NCBI RefSeq assembly: GCF_020217185.1
Contig: NZ_JAIWNX010000264.1
Span: forward strand, 1 to 10,000
DNA: 10,000 nucleotides
Direction of reading: 5' to 3'
Origin: Asticcacaulis sp.
GTDB taxonomy: Bacteria; Pseudomonadota; Alphaproteobacteria; Caulobacterales; Caulobacteraceae
Each line of letters starts with the position of its first letter. Position 1 is the first letter of the stretch. Below, piece by piece: positions 1-5,395 of this stretch. A program made the position numbers and the translations under genes. The notes below the pieces were generated by a model. That model did not search any database. It worked only from the letters and a program-made list of their open reading frames with translations, and was not told the DNA's origin.

Positions 1-6
1 TCCATT

Positions 7-47
7 CGAGAATTTCTCATGTCACTGACACATATGAGAAATTCTCG
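7..47. repeat. Perfect 14-bp inverted repeat with palindromic arms
   Basis: The arms at 7-20 and 34-47 are exact reverse complements (CGAGAATTTCTCAT and ATGAGAAATTCTCG) separated by 13 bases. Each arm contains its own near-palindrome of form GAGAA-N-TTCTC (8-18 and 36-46), centred 28 bp apart. This could be a paired operator for a dimeric regulator, or a hairpin acting as a terminator for transcripts on either side. No T-run follows on either strand, which weakens the terminator reading. The gene it would serve may lie left of the window. Confidence 0.6.
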
Positions 48-54
48 CTTCTTC

Positions 55-87
55 AACGGCCGGATGCGGTCAGCATCTTCGGCCGTT
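55..87 (-). terminator. Hairpin after the small membrane protein gene
   Basis: An 8-bp outer stem (AACGGCCG at 55-62 with CGGCCGTT at 80-87) continues into an inner 5-bp stem (GATGC 63-67 with GCATC 73-77), with a 5-base loop and two unpaired bases at 78-79. It begins 23 bases beyond the stop codon of the minus-strand gene ending at 111, the expected place for a terminator. There is no T-run after it on the minus strand, so intrinsic termination is uncertain. Confidence 0.45.
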
Positions 88-110
88 GGTATGAGTCTGT
101 CTGGGAACGG

Positions 111-482
111 TTAAGCCCGCATACGGATATCGGCTTCGATATCGCGCAGGCGACGGGCGCGGCGTTGGGCGATCATGCCCATGCTGCCGATGACCGACAG
201 GGCGGCGCAGAACAGGCCGAACTGAATGAGCCCTTCCGGGCGGAAGCCATAGGCGGTACCAGACGTCAGATAGCCGTACAGCAGGGCCACCGTGCCGGGC
301 AAGGTGCCGATGGCCACACCGACCGCGCCCCATACATACTCAGTCACGTATTCGCGCCGCACTTCGCACAAGGCGTCCAGTTCTTCGTTCGACACCACAT
401 GGCGCAGCGGCTTGTCCAGCGTGTTACGCGGCGGATTTTTGAGCGGAGTCACCGTGGTGGGGGTGGCCTTGTCTTCAGACAT
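111..482 (-). CDS. Small two-pass membrane protein, function unknown
   Basis: This 123-residue protein is not one I recognise. The first 48 residues or so are hydrophilic. Two hydrophobic segments follow, at about 49-72 and 84-105, joined by a short loop, and the protein ends in a very basic tail (RRARRLR, about 107-113). By the positive-inside rule both ends should be cytoplasmic, making a helical hairpin in the inner membrane. The ATG at 480-482 is preceded on its strand by AAAGGA about nine bases upstream, which supports this start. The gene stands alone: 142 bases separate it from the stop of the next minus-strand gene, and a hairpin follows it at 55-87. That the gene is real rests on its length, ribosome binding site and coherent membrane topology. 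Confidence 0.75.
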   Translation of the reverse strand: MSEDKATPTTVTPLKNPPRNTLDKPLRHVVSNEELDALCEVRREYVTEYVWGAVGVAIGTLPGTVALLYGYLTSGTAYGFRPEGLIQFGLFCAALSVIGSMGMIAQRRARRLRDIEADIRMRA

Positions 483-502
483 AATGTGTCCTTTTCCCGA
501 AC

Positions 503-511
503 TGTGGATAT
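503..511 (-). promoter_or_regulatory. DnaA-box-like site upstream of the membrane protein gene
   Basis: Read on the minus strand the site is ATATCCACA, eight of nine matches to the DnaA box TTATCCACA. It sits 21-29 bases upstream of the start codon at 482. A weaker match (TTATCCATG, seven of nine) lies on the plus strand at 572-580. A TTGACC that could serve as a -35 element lies on the minus strand at 535-540, but I see no convincing -10 at standard spacing. Single matches of this quality occur by chance, so this is only a candidate. Confidence 0.3.
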
Positions 512-624
512 ATCCTCTGCGCAGGACTTACGAAGGTCAACCGGGCAATCGCGGTTTTTGTTAACAGTGTATTATCCATGCTATAGTTTTCGGTATTTTC
601 GTTTCATAGCGGGACATGACTAGG

Positions 625-1182
625 TTAACCGCCGATACGATAATAACCAGACAGGCGAGTAAAGGCCTCCGTCAATGCTTCGGGAGCACAGGCCGCCTGC
701 GACAAAGGCCAGTCTTCCAGCCCCACCCGACGCGCCGGCCCGGCCAGATCACCCAGCACAGCAGCCGCCTCGTCGCAGCGCCTGCGCGCCTGAAGACGAT
801 AGAGCGGCAGGTCACTGGCCGCGGTGGAGCGCCCCCCGCCACCAAAGCGGCTCCAGTCCTGAGTCAGGCGATCAGCGGCATAGGCCGTGGCGTGATCGCG
901 CCGCCACTGATCCAGGGCCAGCAACTGAAGACGGTCAAAATAGCCCTCGCGGATCAGGCCACTGAGGTCATCCGGCGGCGGCATCAGGCTCAGCCGCCCG
1001 TCGGCATGGCGGGTCAGCGGCCCCAGCGCCTGAACGGCGCGCAGGTCGGCGGCACTCAGCCGGTCCACGGCGCGCCTTCGCCCGTCCGCGGTCAGGCGCA
1101 GTTCGTAACCGCCTGCTACGGGTTTCAGGTGCGCCCCCGGCGCTTTCAGCCGCTCGCGCAGGGCTTCGGGCGTACCCCGCAT
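625..1182 (-). CDS. DUF6456-like protein, coupled to a DnaA-like gene
   Basis: This is a 185-residue soluble, basic protein of unknown function. The second half has the pattern I associate with the alphaproteobacterial DUF6456 family: a TQDWSRFGGG-type motif near 107-116, an arginine-rich LQARRRCDEAA helix at 130-140, and a C-terminal EALTEAFTRLSGYY near 168-181. The family call is from memory of the pattern, not a search. The frame is open 28 codons further upstream, but the ATG at 1180-1182 is preferred because it overlaps the TGA of the preceding gene as TGATG, a classic arrangement for translational coupling. The longer version would lie inside the upstream gene. The two proteins are probably made together and may work together. 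I see no membrane segment or signal peptide. Confidence 0.75.
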   Translation of the reverse strand: MRGTPEALRERLKAPGAHLKPVAGGYELRLTADGRRRAVDRLSAADLRAVQALGPLTRHADGRLSLMPPPDDLSGLIREGYFDRLQLLALDQWRRDHATAYAADRLTQDWSRFGGGGRSTAASDLPLYRLQARRRCDEAAAVLGDLAGPARRVGLEDWPLSQAACAPEALTEAFTRLSGYYRIGG

Positions 1183-1559
1183 CAGGCGGCCCTCCGGCGC
1201 GGCAGGGCCAGACCGGAGGGCATGTCCAGCAGACAGGCCTCCAGCCGCTCGATCTGCTCGTCCCACAGGCGGTTGTCGCGCAAATCCTCGATGCGACGGC
1301 AGGCGTGGCCGACCGTCGTGCGGTCACGGCCAAAAGCCGCGCCAATGCGATAGAGCGGCCATTGCCAGGCCACCGAGATCAGATACATGCACAACTGCCG
1401 GGCCCGCGATGTGCGCGCATCCTTGCGGTCTATGGCGCGGATATCGCTGAGCGGCACGCCGGTCACCACCGACACCAGCCCCATCACATAGTCGGCCTGT
1501 GTCAGGTCCGCCTGTGCCTCGGCGGCGATTTCCGCCTCTGTCTGCACCCTCCGTTTCAT
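1182..1559 (-). CDS. DnaA domain IV-like DNA-binding protein (no ATPase domain)
   Basis: This 125-residue protein resembles the C-terminal DNA-binding domain of the replication initiator DnaA, standing alone. Residues about 25-95 hold the domain: a short helix region (VSVVTGVPLSDI), then SRARQLCMYL at 51-60, then RIGAAFGRDRTTVGHA at 71-86, which matches the DnaA signature with its GRDHTTV-type recognition loop. Domains I to III, including the AAA+ ATPase with Walker motifs, are absent (full DnaA is about 450-490 residues), so it cannot be the initiator. It more likely acts as a transcription factor or as a competitor for DnaA boxes; that role is inference. AAAGGGG lies a few bases upstream of the ATG at 1557-1559 and supports the start. 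Its stop overlaps the start of the DUF6456-like gene. Confidence 0.85.
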   Translation of the reverse strand: MKRRVQTEAEIAAEAQADLTQADYVMGLVSVVTGVPLSDIRAIDRKDARTSRARQLCMYLISVAWQWPLYRIGAAFGRDRTTVGHACRRIEDLRDNRLWDEQIERLEACLLDMPSGLALPRRRAA

Positions 1560-1577
1560 AGCGATCCCCTTTCACGA

Positions 1578-1601
1578 GACTCAAATGTTGCCAATTTGTT
1601 C
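1578..1601. promoter_or_regulatory. Possible SOS-like box and GANTC site upstream of the DnaA-like gene
   Basis: On the plus strand GTTG-N7-GTTC occupies 1587-1601, one mismatch from GTTC-N7-GTTC, the direct-repeat LexA site known in Alphaproteobacteria. A GANTC methylation site (GACTC) lies at 1578-1582. Both fall 19-42 bases upstream of the minus-strand start codon at 1559, where an operator would be expected. A one-mismatch site is weak evidence. Confidence 0.25.
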
Positions 1602-1777
1602 TCATGTTAAGCGAGGTGGATATTGAGAGGATAGTTTTCCTATTTCAAGTGAAAATATGGGCAATTAAGCCTATTTTTCGCTCTTAAGTAGGGGGATAGA
1701 GGGCCAGATGACGACAGCAAAACCCCTGCGCGCAGAGATGATTCGTCCCCTATGATGGGTGATAAAAGGGGAGTATG

Positions 1778-1811
1778 GAGTGGGATGATTTCTGATGGAA
1801 TCATCCCACTC
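1778..1811. repeat. 13-bp perfect inverted repeat (hairpin)
   Basis: GAGTGGGATGATT at 1778-1790 pairs exactly with AATCATCCCACTC at 1799-1811 across an 8-base loop. The right arm overlaps a GANTC site (1798-1802). The GATGATT of the left arm also occurs at 1737-1743. It lies well beyond the PAS gene's own terminator, so it could be a backup terminator, a copy of a dispersed intergenic repeat, or a structured RNA element. Confidence 0.6.
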
Positions 1812-1813
1812 AA

Positions 1814-1851
1814 GCCGCCATTGAGGCGGCGGCCAAGGTGGCGCAGCCACC
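1814..1851. repeat. Two adjacent GC-rich hairpins
   Basis: GCCGCC (1814-1819) pairs with GGCGGC (1825-1830) across a 5-base loop. Six bases later GGTGGC (1837-1842) pairs with GCCACC (1846-1851) across a 3-base loop. With the hairpins on either side they form a run of four stem-loops in about 140 bases. No function can be assigned from sequence alone. Confidence 0.5.
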
Positions 1852-1876
1852 GCCCGGCGAGGGGCCAAACAAAAGC

Positions 1877-1914
1877 TGGATCATTATGTTTCTGAAAGAA
1901 ATCATAATGATCCA
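1877..1914 (-). terminator. Rho-independent terminator of the PAS protein gene
   Basis: TGGATCATTATG (1877-1888) pairs exactly with CATAATGATCCA (1903-1914). Inside it a second stem, TTTCT (1889-1893) with AGAAA (1897-1901), closes a 3-base loop, leaving one bulged base at 1902. On the minus strand the stem follows the PAS gene stop by about six bases and is followed by AGCTTTTGTTT, a T-rich tail. Position, stem length and tail all fit an intrinsic terminator. The A-run at 1914-1920 becomes a U-run before the stem on the minus strand, so it would not help termination there. Confidence 0.75.
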
Positions 1915-1920
1915 AAAAAA

Positions 1921-2427
1921 TCAGGCGGCGCGGATGCCGCTGGGGCCGGTCAGTTCCGGCTGGCCGATCAGGGCATCATGGCCCAGAATCATATCGACAT
2001 TGACCCCGTCGGAGGCCAGAGGCAGACGCAACCAGAACAGGCTCAGCGATTTTGAACCACGCCACGCCATCGAATGCAAACCGACACCGGGTTTGCGCGT
2101 GCGCACCACGAAGGTGAGTTCTTCGGCCCAGTAGCGGGCTTCTTCGGGGCCATAGATGTCGGTGAACGACTTGCCCGTGATCTCCATACCATAGGCCGTG
2201 TAGAGGTCGGTGCCGGCCAGCCGCTGACGGAAACGCTCAGGTTCATTGGCCGGATCATCGGCCAGCACATCAATCAGAGAAATGGTCGGCAACAGCTTGC
2301 GCACACTGCACGGATCAATGTCGGCGCGCGACGGCAGGCGTCCGGGGCGGCGCAGGCTCTTCCAGTAACGGAAGACCTCTTCGTGCATGCGCAAAGCGCT
2401 CAGCATTTCCGCTGCCATGCCCGTCAT
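1921..2427 (-). CDS. PAS_5-type single-domain PAS protein
   Basis: This 168-residue soluble protein matches the pattern of the PAS_5 family common in Alphaproteobacteria. It has a tryptophan in an N-terminal helix (W22), LPSRADIDP at 31-39, LLPTISLIDV at 45-54, RQRLAGTDL at 67-75, a conserved glycine at 80 and TGKSF at 84-88, followed by beta-rich sequence typical of a PAS fold. There is no kinase, GGDEF or other output domain, so it presumably senses something or binds a partner protein. Caulobacter has a known single-domain PAS cell-cycle regulator (MopJ), but I cannot claim this is its orthologue. The ATG at 2425-2427 has AGG at suitable spacing; a second ATG three codons in (2416-2418) is also possible. 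A strong terminator follows. The upstream region carries CtrA-like, DnaA-like and GANTC sites, which would suit a cell-cycle-controlled gene. Confidence 0.8.
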   Translation of the reverse strand: MTGMAAEMLSALRMHEEVFRYWKSLRRPGRLPSRADIDPCSVRKLLPTISLIDVLADDPANEPERFRQRLAGTDLYTAYGMEITGKSFTDIYGPEEARYWAEELTFVVRTRKPGVGLHSMAWRGSKSLSLFWLRLPLASDGVNVDMILGHDALIGQPELTGPSGIRAA

Positions 2428-2454
2428 AATCGCCTGAAACCTTGCCCCGTATAC

Positions 2455-2491
2455 GAATCACTGATCTTCACCTTCTCTTAATCAGTGATTC
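2455..2491. promoter_or_regulatory. Inverted repeat with a GANTC site at each end
   Basis: GAATCACTGAT (2455-2465) and ATCAGTGATTC (2481-2491) are exact reverse complements across 15 bases. The outermost five bases of each arm are GANTC, the recognition sequence of the cell-cycle methyltransferase CcrM. The element ends 28 bases upstream of the PAS gene start at 2427, so it lies in the likely promoter or 5' leader. It may be an operator whose use depends on methylation, or a leader hairpin; both are inference. Confidence 0.45.
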
Positions 2492-2510
2492 CTTGGCAAG
2501 CAAAAAAGGG

Positions 2511-2536
2511 TTAACCAGAGATTTAAACCCGGTTAA
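2511..2536. promoter_or_regulatory. Two overlapping CtrA-like boxes
   Basis: The pattern is TTAA (2511-2514), N7, TTTA (2522-2525), N7, TTAA (2533-2536). Each box differs by one base from the CtrA consensus TTAA-N7-TTAA, and they share the central half-site, so three half-sites recur every 11 bases on one helix face. Alternative readings with exact TTAA at N8 or N6 also exist. It lies 84-109 bases upstream of the PAS gene start. Confidence 0.45.
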
Positions 2537-2545
2537 GGCCGCCGC

Positions 2546-2554
2546 CTATCCACA
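2546..2554 (+). promoter_or_regulatory. DnaA-box-like site beside the CtrA-like boxes
   Basis: CTATCCACA matches the DnaA box TTATCCACA at eight of nine positions and lies ten bases from the CtrA-like boxes. The mix of DnaA, CtrA and GANTC sites recalls Caulobacter cell-cycle promoters. The gene neighbourhood and the lack of an AT-rich unwinding region argue against a replication origin here. Confidence 0.35.
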
Positions 2555-2727
2555 GATGCGGGCTTAAGGATACGGTCCGCAGGATTTAGACTCCTTTTGT
2601 TCTCATCACGCTGTGCGGTTTGTGACAAAATGCCGCTCGTATCTGTTTATGAGGTCAATAAAGCCGCAAAATCTCACATTCTGAGCCGTCTGGTACTTTG
2701 ACGAGTCTTGAGCCGCGGGTCGCGTGA

Positions 2728-2748
2728 GGCGATTCTATATTTATCGCC
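2728..2748 (-). terminator. Weak hairpin after the DUF2336-like gene
   Basis: GGCGAT (2728-2733) pairs with ATCGCC (2743-2748) across a 9-base AT-rich loop, starting 15 bases beyond the stop of the DUF2336-like gene. It has no T-run on the minus strand, so it is only a possible terminator. Confidence 0.3.
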
Positions 2749-2763
2749 AGCCTGATTTCGGGG

Positions 2764-4038
2764 CTACCGCTTCAGGTCCTGCGCGAAGGCCAGCATGGCG
2801 GCGCGTTGCGGTACGGACAAGGCGTCTATTTCCATCGACTCCCCTTGCGACAGGGCGCGGATCATCATCGGCGTCAGGGCCGAAGAGAGCGACCAGTTCC
2901 AGTAGCGCAGCACCGTCTGCGCCCGATCCACAGCCAGGGTGTCATAGACAACCAGCACCCGCTCAAGGTCCGGATGCACCTCCCCGTCCTTTTGCCCCGG
3001 ACGGCGCAAAGCCCGCCACAGATTGCGCAGATCGGCCTTTTTCAGCCCCGTTGCCTTGCACAGAACGGCCAGCGCCTCACCGCCACCATCCCGCAGGATT
3101 TTGGCCCCGGTCGAAGGCTTGATACCGGACAGATAAGAGATTTCCTCGGCCGTGTGCCGCGTCATGCCGCTGCGCGCGGCCTCGGCAATGGCGGCCTCCA
3201 GACTGGCGAACGGGCTTTTTTTCAGGGCCTCGCGGTTGCGCTGACGGCGTTCGATAAATTGCAGGGCCTTGCGCGCCAGCGGATCGCCCCACCCTTCTTT
3301 CGCCGCCATAGCGAATACGTCACCAGCGGAATCCTGCATGACTTCGCGGTTGACGGCAAACCGACTGAGGATGACGCGACGCACATCGGCATCGGCCCAC
3401 CAGAACATCACATAGGCCGAGCTGGGGCGCAGTTCCAGCCGCCGGATCAGATGCGGCACCAGTCGTGGCGTGTCCTGACTGAGCGACACCGCCGCCTCGA
3501 TAGCGCCCTGCGACAGGGTGGAGGTGCGGTTCTTTAACAATTGCTCGACCGTGTCGATATCGCCGGTGTCGGTCAGAGCTTCGGCCACCACAGGCCCGAT
3601 ATGTTTACGCGCCGCCAGAAGGCGACAGTGGGTCGGCGTACCGCGGCGAACGCAATAGAGCAGATCGGTTTCGGCCAGCGAGTCGCAATCCTCGATCAGG
3701 AAGCGGGCGATCTCGGGCTCATCGGTAATCAGCAGACGCACCAGCGTGTGCGGCACTTCGCTCAGCTTGCTGAGACGGCGCGCCACGCGCAGGCGCTCGC
3801 CCTTTTGCGCTTCACGCAGCATTTCGACCAGCAGGTCGGCGGTCACGGCGCGCTCAAAGGCATTGACCCGCGTTTCCGGCAGACAGACCACGTCAGCGAG
3901 CCGTTTCAGCAGGGTCTGACGCGCCGGGAAGACCTGTTCATGGGCCTCATCGGCACGCGCACCCACCGCGATAAGGCCGTCATCAACGGACATTTCGTCT
4001 TCTGGGCTCAGGGCTTGCGAGTCAGGCGGCGTGCTCAT
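2764..4038 (-). CDS. DUF2336-like alpha-helical protein, function unknown
   Basis: This 424-residue protein looks like a member of DUF2336, a helical-repeat-like family found mainly in Alphaproteobacteria. Visible traits are many amphipathic helices with no membrane segment, an RRLSKLSEVPHTLVRLL stretch near residues 87-103, and a later repeat-like unit (ISYLSGIKPSTGAKILRDGG near 301-320, then LAVLCKATGLKKADLRNLW) resembling the family's recurring 'leucine-rich helix, then G.pLAvLckatGL' pattern. Family placement is from memory. The ATG at 4036-4038 gives a natural MSTPP start but lacks a clear Shine-Dalgarno sequence. A GTG three codons upstream (4045-4047) has an AGG at suitable spacing and is a real alternative. 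The gene is separate from its neighbours, cysK lying upstream behind a hairpin. Its role is unknown; protein-protein interaction is a reasonable guess. Confidence 0.75.
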   Translation of the reverse strand: MSTPPDSQALSPEDEMSVDDGLIAVGARADEAHEQVFPARQTLLKRLADVVCLPETRVNAFERAVTADLLVEMLREAQKGERLRVARRLSKLSEVPHTLVRLLITDEPEIARFLIEDCDSLAETDLLYCVRRGTPTHCRLLAARKHIGPVVAEALTDTGDIDTVEQLLKNRTSTLSQGAIEAAVSLSQDTPRLVPHLIRRLELRPSSAYVMFWWADADVRRVILSRFAVNREVMQDSAGDVFAMAAKEGWGDPLARKALQFIERRQRNREALKKSPFASLEAAIAEAARSGMTRHTAEEISYLSGIKPSTGAKILRDGGGEALAVLCKATGLKKADLRNLWRALRRPGQKDGEVHPDLERVLVVYDTLAVDRAQTVLRYWNWSLSSALTPMMIRALSQGESMEIDALSVPQRAAMLAFAQDLKR

Positions 4039-4063
4039 GGCAAGCACTATGCCTAGCGAGATA

Positions 4064-4078
4064 TTAAAAGAGGTTAAA
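4064..4078. promoter_or_regulatory. CtrA-like box upstream of the DUF2336-like gene
   Basis: TTAA (4064-4067), N7, TAAA (4075-4078) is one mismatch from the CtrA consensus; TTAA-N6-TTAA (4064-4077) is the alternative reading. It lies 26-40 bases upstream of the ATG at 4038, a place where bound CtrA could block or aid transcription. Such sites occur by chance in AT-rich spacers. Confidence 0.25.
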
Positions 4079-4104
4079 GCCGACCCCGAACACCACCATA
4101 GGAA

Positions 4105-4132
4105 GCCGCTCCCCTGTGATCAGAGGAGCGGC
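4105..4132 (-). terminator. Terminator-like hairpin after cysK
   Basis: GCCGCTCC (4105-4112) pairs with GGAGCGGC (4125-4132). After one mismatch, CTG (4114-4116) pairs with CAG (4121-4123) around a 4-base loop. It starts six bases past the cysK stop codon on the minus strand. The tail is only TTCC, so the T-run is poor, but stem strength and position favour termination. Confidence 0.6.
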
Positions 4133-4138
4133 GTGATT

Positions 4139-5125
4139 TTACAGCCCGTCGAAGAGAGCGGTCGAGAGGTAACGCTCGGCAAACGACGGGATGATGACCA
4201 CGATGGTCTTTCCCGCATAGGCGTCCTGCGCCGCCAGACGGAAGGCGGCCTTGAGCGCGGCACCCGACGAAATCCCGACCGGCAGACCTTCGAGTTGCGC
4301 CGCCTGACGCGCGGTGGCGAAGGCGTCGTCGTTCGACACCTTTTCGACCTTGTCGATGACGCCCTTGTCCAGAATGCCCGGCACAAAGCCCGCGCCGATG
4401 CCCTGAATCTTGTGCGGCCCAGGCTCACCGCCCGACAACACGGGGGAGGCTTCAGGCTCAACCGCGACGACTTCGACCGAAGCCTTCTTTTCTTTCAGCA
4501 CCTGACCGATACCGGTGATCGAGCCGCCGGTGCCGACGCCGGAAATCAGCACATCGACCGCGCCGTCCGTATCGTTCCAGATTTCCTCGGCCGTCGAAAT
4601 ACGGTGGATTTGCGGGTTGGCGGCGTTTTCGAACTGCTGCGGCATGACCGCCCCCGGCGTGGCGGCGACCAGTTCCTGCGCGCGGTTGACGGCCCCGCGC
4701 ATCCCCTTTTCCGCCGGGGTCAGCTCAAGGCGCGCCCCCAGCAGCGCCAGCATCTTGCGGCGCTCCAGCGACATGGATTCCGGCATGACGAGGATAAGTT
4801 CATAGCCCTTTTGCGCAGCGACAAAGGCCAGAGCGATCCCGGTATTGCCCGAGGTCGGCTCGATGATAACGCCTCCGGGCTTCAGTTGCCCCGTCGCTTC
4901 CAGCGCTTCGATCATGGCCACACCGATGCGGTCCTTGACCGAGGCCAGCGGGTTGAAGAATTCCAGCTTGGCCAGAACCGTCGCCTTGGCCCCGTATTCA
5001 GCCGACAGACGCGGCAGCTTGACCAGCGGCGTATCGCCGATGGTGTCGAGAATGGATTCAAACACCTTGCCGCGGCCTTTGCGGGCATAGCGCGAGGCCG
5101 TCGATTGCGGTTGCGTGTCGGGCAT
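4139..5125 (-). CDS. cysK: Cysteine synthase A (O-acetylserine sulfhydrylase)
   Basis: This 328-residue cytoplasmic enzyme joins O-acetylserine and sulfide to make cysteine, the last step of sulfur assimilation, using pyridoxal phosphate. The fold-type II PLP signature is complete: the Schiff-base lysine K64 in NPLASVKDRIG, the substrate loop PTSGNTG at 90-96, the PLP phosphate-binding loop GTGGSITG at 198-205, and SSGAA at 286-290 contacting the cofactor ring. The C-terminal ERYLSTALF is typical of CysK. Length is normal for the family, with about 20 extra N-terminal residues common in Alphaproteobacteria. The frame is open 50 codons further upstream, but the ATG at 5123-5125 has a perfect GGAGG six bases before it and is clearly the start. 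The gene is divergent from chpT across 270 bases and ends in its own hairpin, so it is probably transcribed alone. The product could be named CysK or CysM-like; the motifs favour CysK. Confidence 0.95.
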   Translation of the reverse strand: MPDTQPQSTASRYARKGRGKVFESILDTIGDTPLVKLPRLSAEYGAKATVLAKLEFFNPLASVKDRIGVAMIEALEATGQLKPGGVIIEPTSGNTGIALAFVAAQKGYELILVMPESMSLERRKMLALLGARLELTPAEKGMRGAVNRAQELVAATPGAVMPQQFENAANPQIHRISTAEEIWNDTDGAVDVLISGVGTGGSITGIGQVLKEKKASVEVVAVEPEASPVLSGGEPGPHKIQGIGAGFVPGILDKGVIDKVEKVSNDDAFATARQAAQLEGLPVGISSGAALKAAFRLAAQDAYAGKTIVVIIPSFAERYLSTALFDGL

Positions 5126-5395
5126 GGGAAACCTCCGTAACGGTTTTAGAAATAAGGCGTGGCGTCCCGCATGGGCTGACCGGCGCAGTGGGCGGGCACG
5201 TAATCTAAAGTGTCCAGCCCTACAGAAGATGGGATCGCCTGACCAGAAGCGCGAGGTCGCACCGCCTTTCGTCATGCGAATTTTATGGATTATAGCCGCA
5301 AGGGTGTTTCCTGATAAGGCAAATCACCTCACACATGGCGCGATCAGAACTAAACTGCCTGAAACCCCGATCCCAACGCAGAGACTTTAAAGACC
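5126..5395. other. Divergent promoter region between cysK and chpT
   Basis: These 270 bases separate two divergent genes and must contain both promoters. The cysK ribosome binding site GGAGG is at 5132-5136 (minus strand). I could not pick out a convincing -35/-10 pair, a GANTC site, a full CtrA box or a recognised sulfur-related riboswitch. The ribosome binding site for chpT is weak. Confidence 0.5.

Larger units (their letters stand above)
1560..1920. other. Gene-free stretch with several hairpins
   Basis: No convincing gene lies in these 361 bases. The part next to the DnaA-like gene (1560 to about 1680) is AT-rich and should hold its promoter. From about 1740 onward come a TCCCCT/AGGGGA inverted repeat (1746-1751 and 1767-1772), a strong 13-bp hairpin (1778-1811), two GC-rich hairpins (1814-1830 and 1837-1851) and the terminator of the PAS gene (1877-1914). 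GANTC sites lie at 1578-1582, 1740-1744 and 1798-1802. A minus-strand open frame of 91 codons crosses the region, but it begins inside the terminator and translates through the hairpins, so I do not call it. Confidence 0.7.
2428..2763. other. Regulatory intergenic region upstream of the PAS gene
   Basis: No gene is supported in these 336 bases. The region lies between the start of the PAS gene and the stop of the DUF2336-like gene, both on the minus strand, so it should contain a terminator and then a promoter. It holds five GANTC sites (2455-2459, 2487-2491, 2589-2593, 2703-2707, 2731-2735), where about 1.3 would be expected by chance in unbiased sequence. It also holds three phased CtrA-like half-sites (2511-2536), a DnaA-box-like site (2546-2554) and an 11-bp inverted repeat (2455-2491). 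I see no tRNA or known riboswitch in it. Confidence 0.6.

Noticed and set aside
616..1353. Plus-strand open frame of 245 codons over the DnaA-like and DUF6456-like genes
   Set aside because: It is arginine, proline and glutamine-rich antisense sequence with no recognisable domain, and crosses two coupled genes on the other strand.
1640..1915. Minus-strand open frame of 91 codons in the hairpin-rich spacer
   Set aside because: It starts inside the PAS gene terminator, runs through several hairpins, resembles no family I know and has no good ribosome binding site.
2428..2763. Replication origin, because CtrA-like, DnaA-like and GANTC sites occur together
   Set aside because: Only one good DnaA-box-like site is present, there is no AT-rich unwinding region, and the flanking genes are not those next to known Caulobacter-type origins. 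A regulated promoter is the simpler reading.
4031..5140. Long plus-strand open frame of 369 codons opposite cysK
   Set aside because: It is the antisense shadow of cysK, which has complete catalytic motifs and a perfect ribosome binding site; high-GC third positions keep the opposite strand open.
5126..5395. SAM or other sulfur-related riboswitch upstream of cysK
   Set aside because: I could not match the conserved core of any known riboswitch class to the minus-strand leader.
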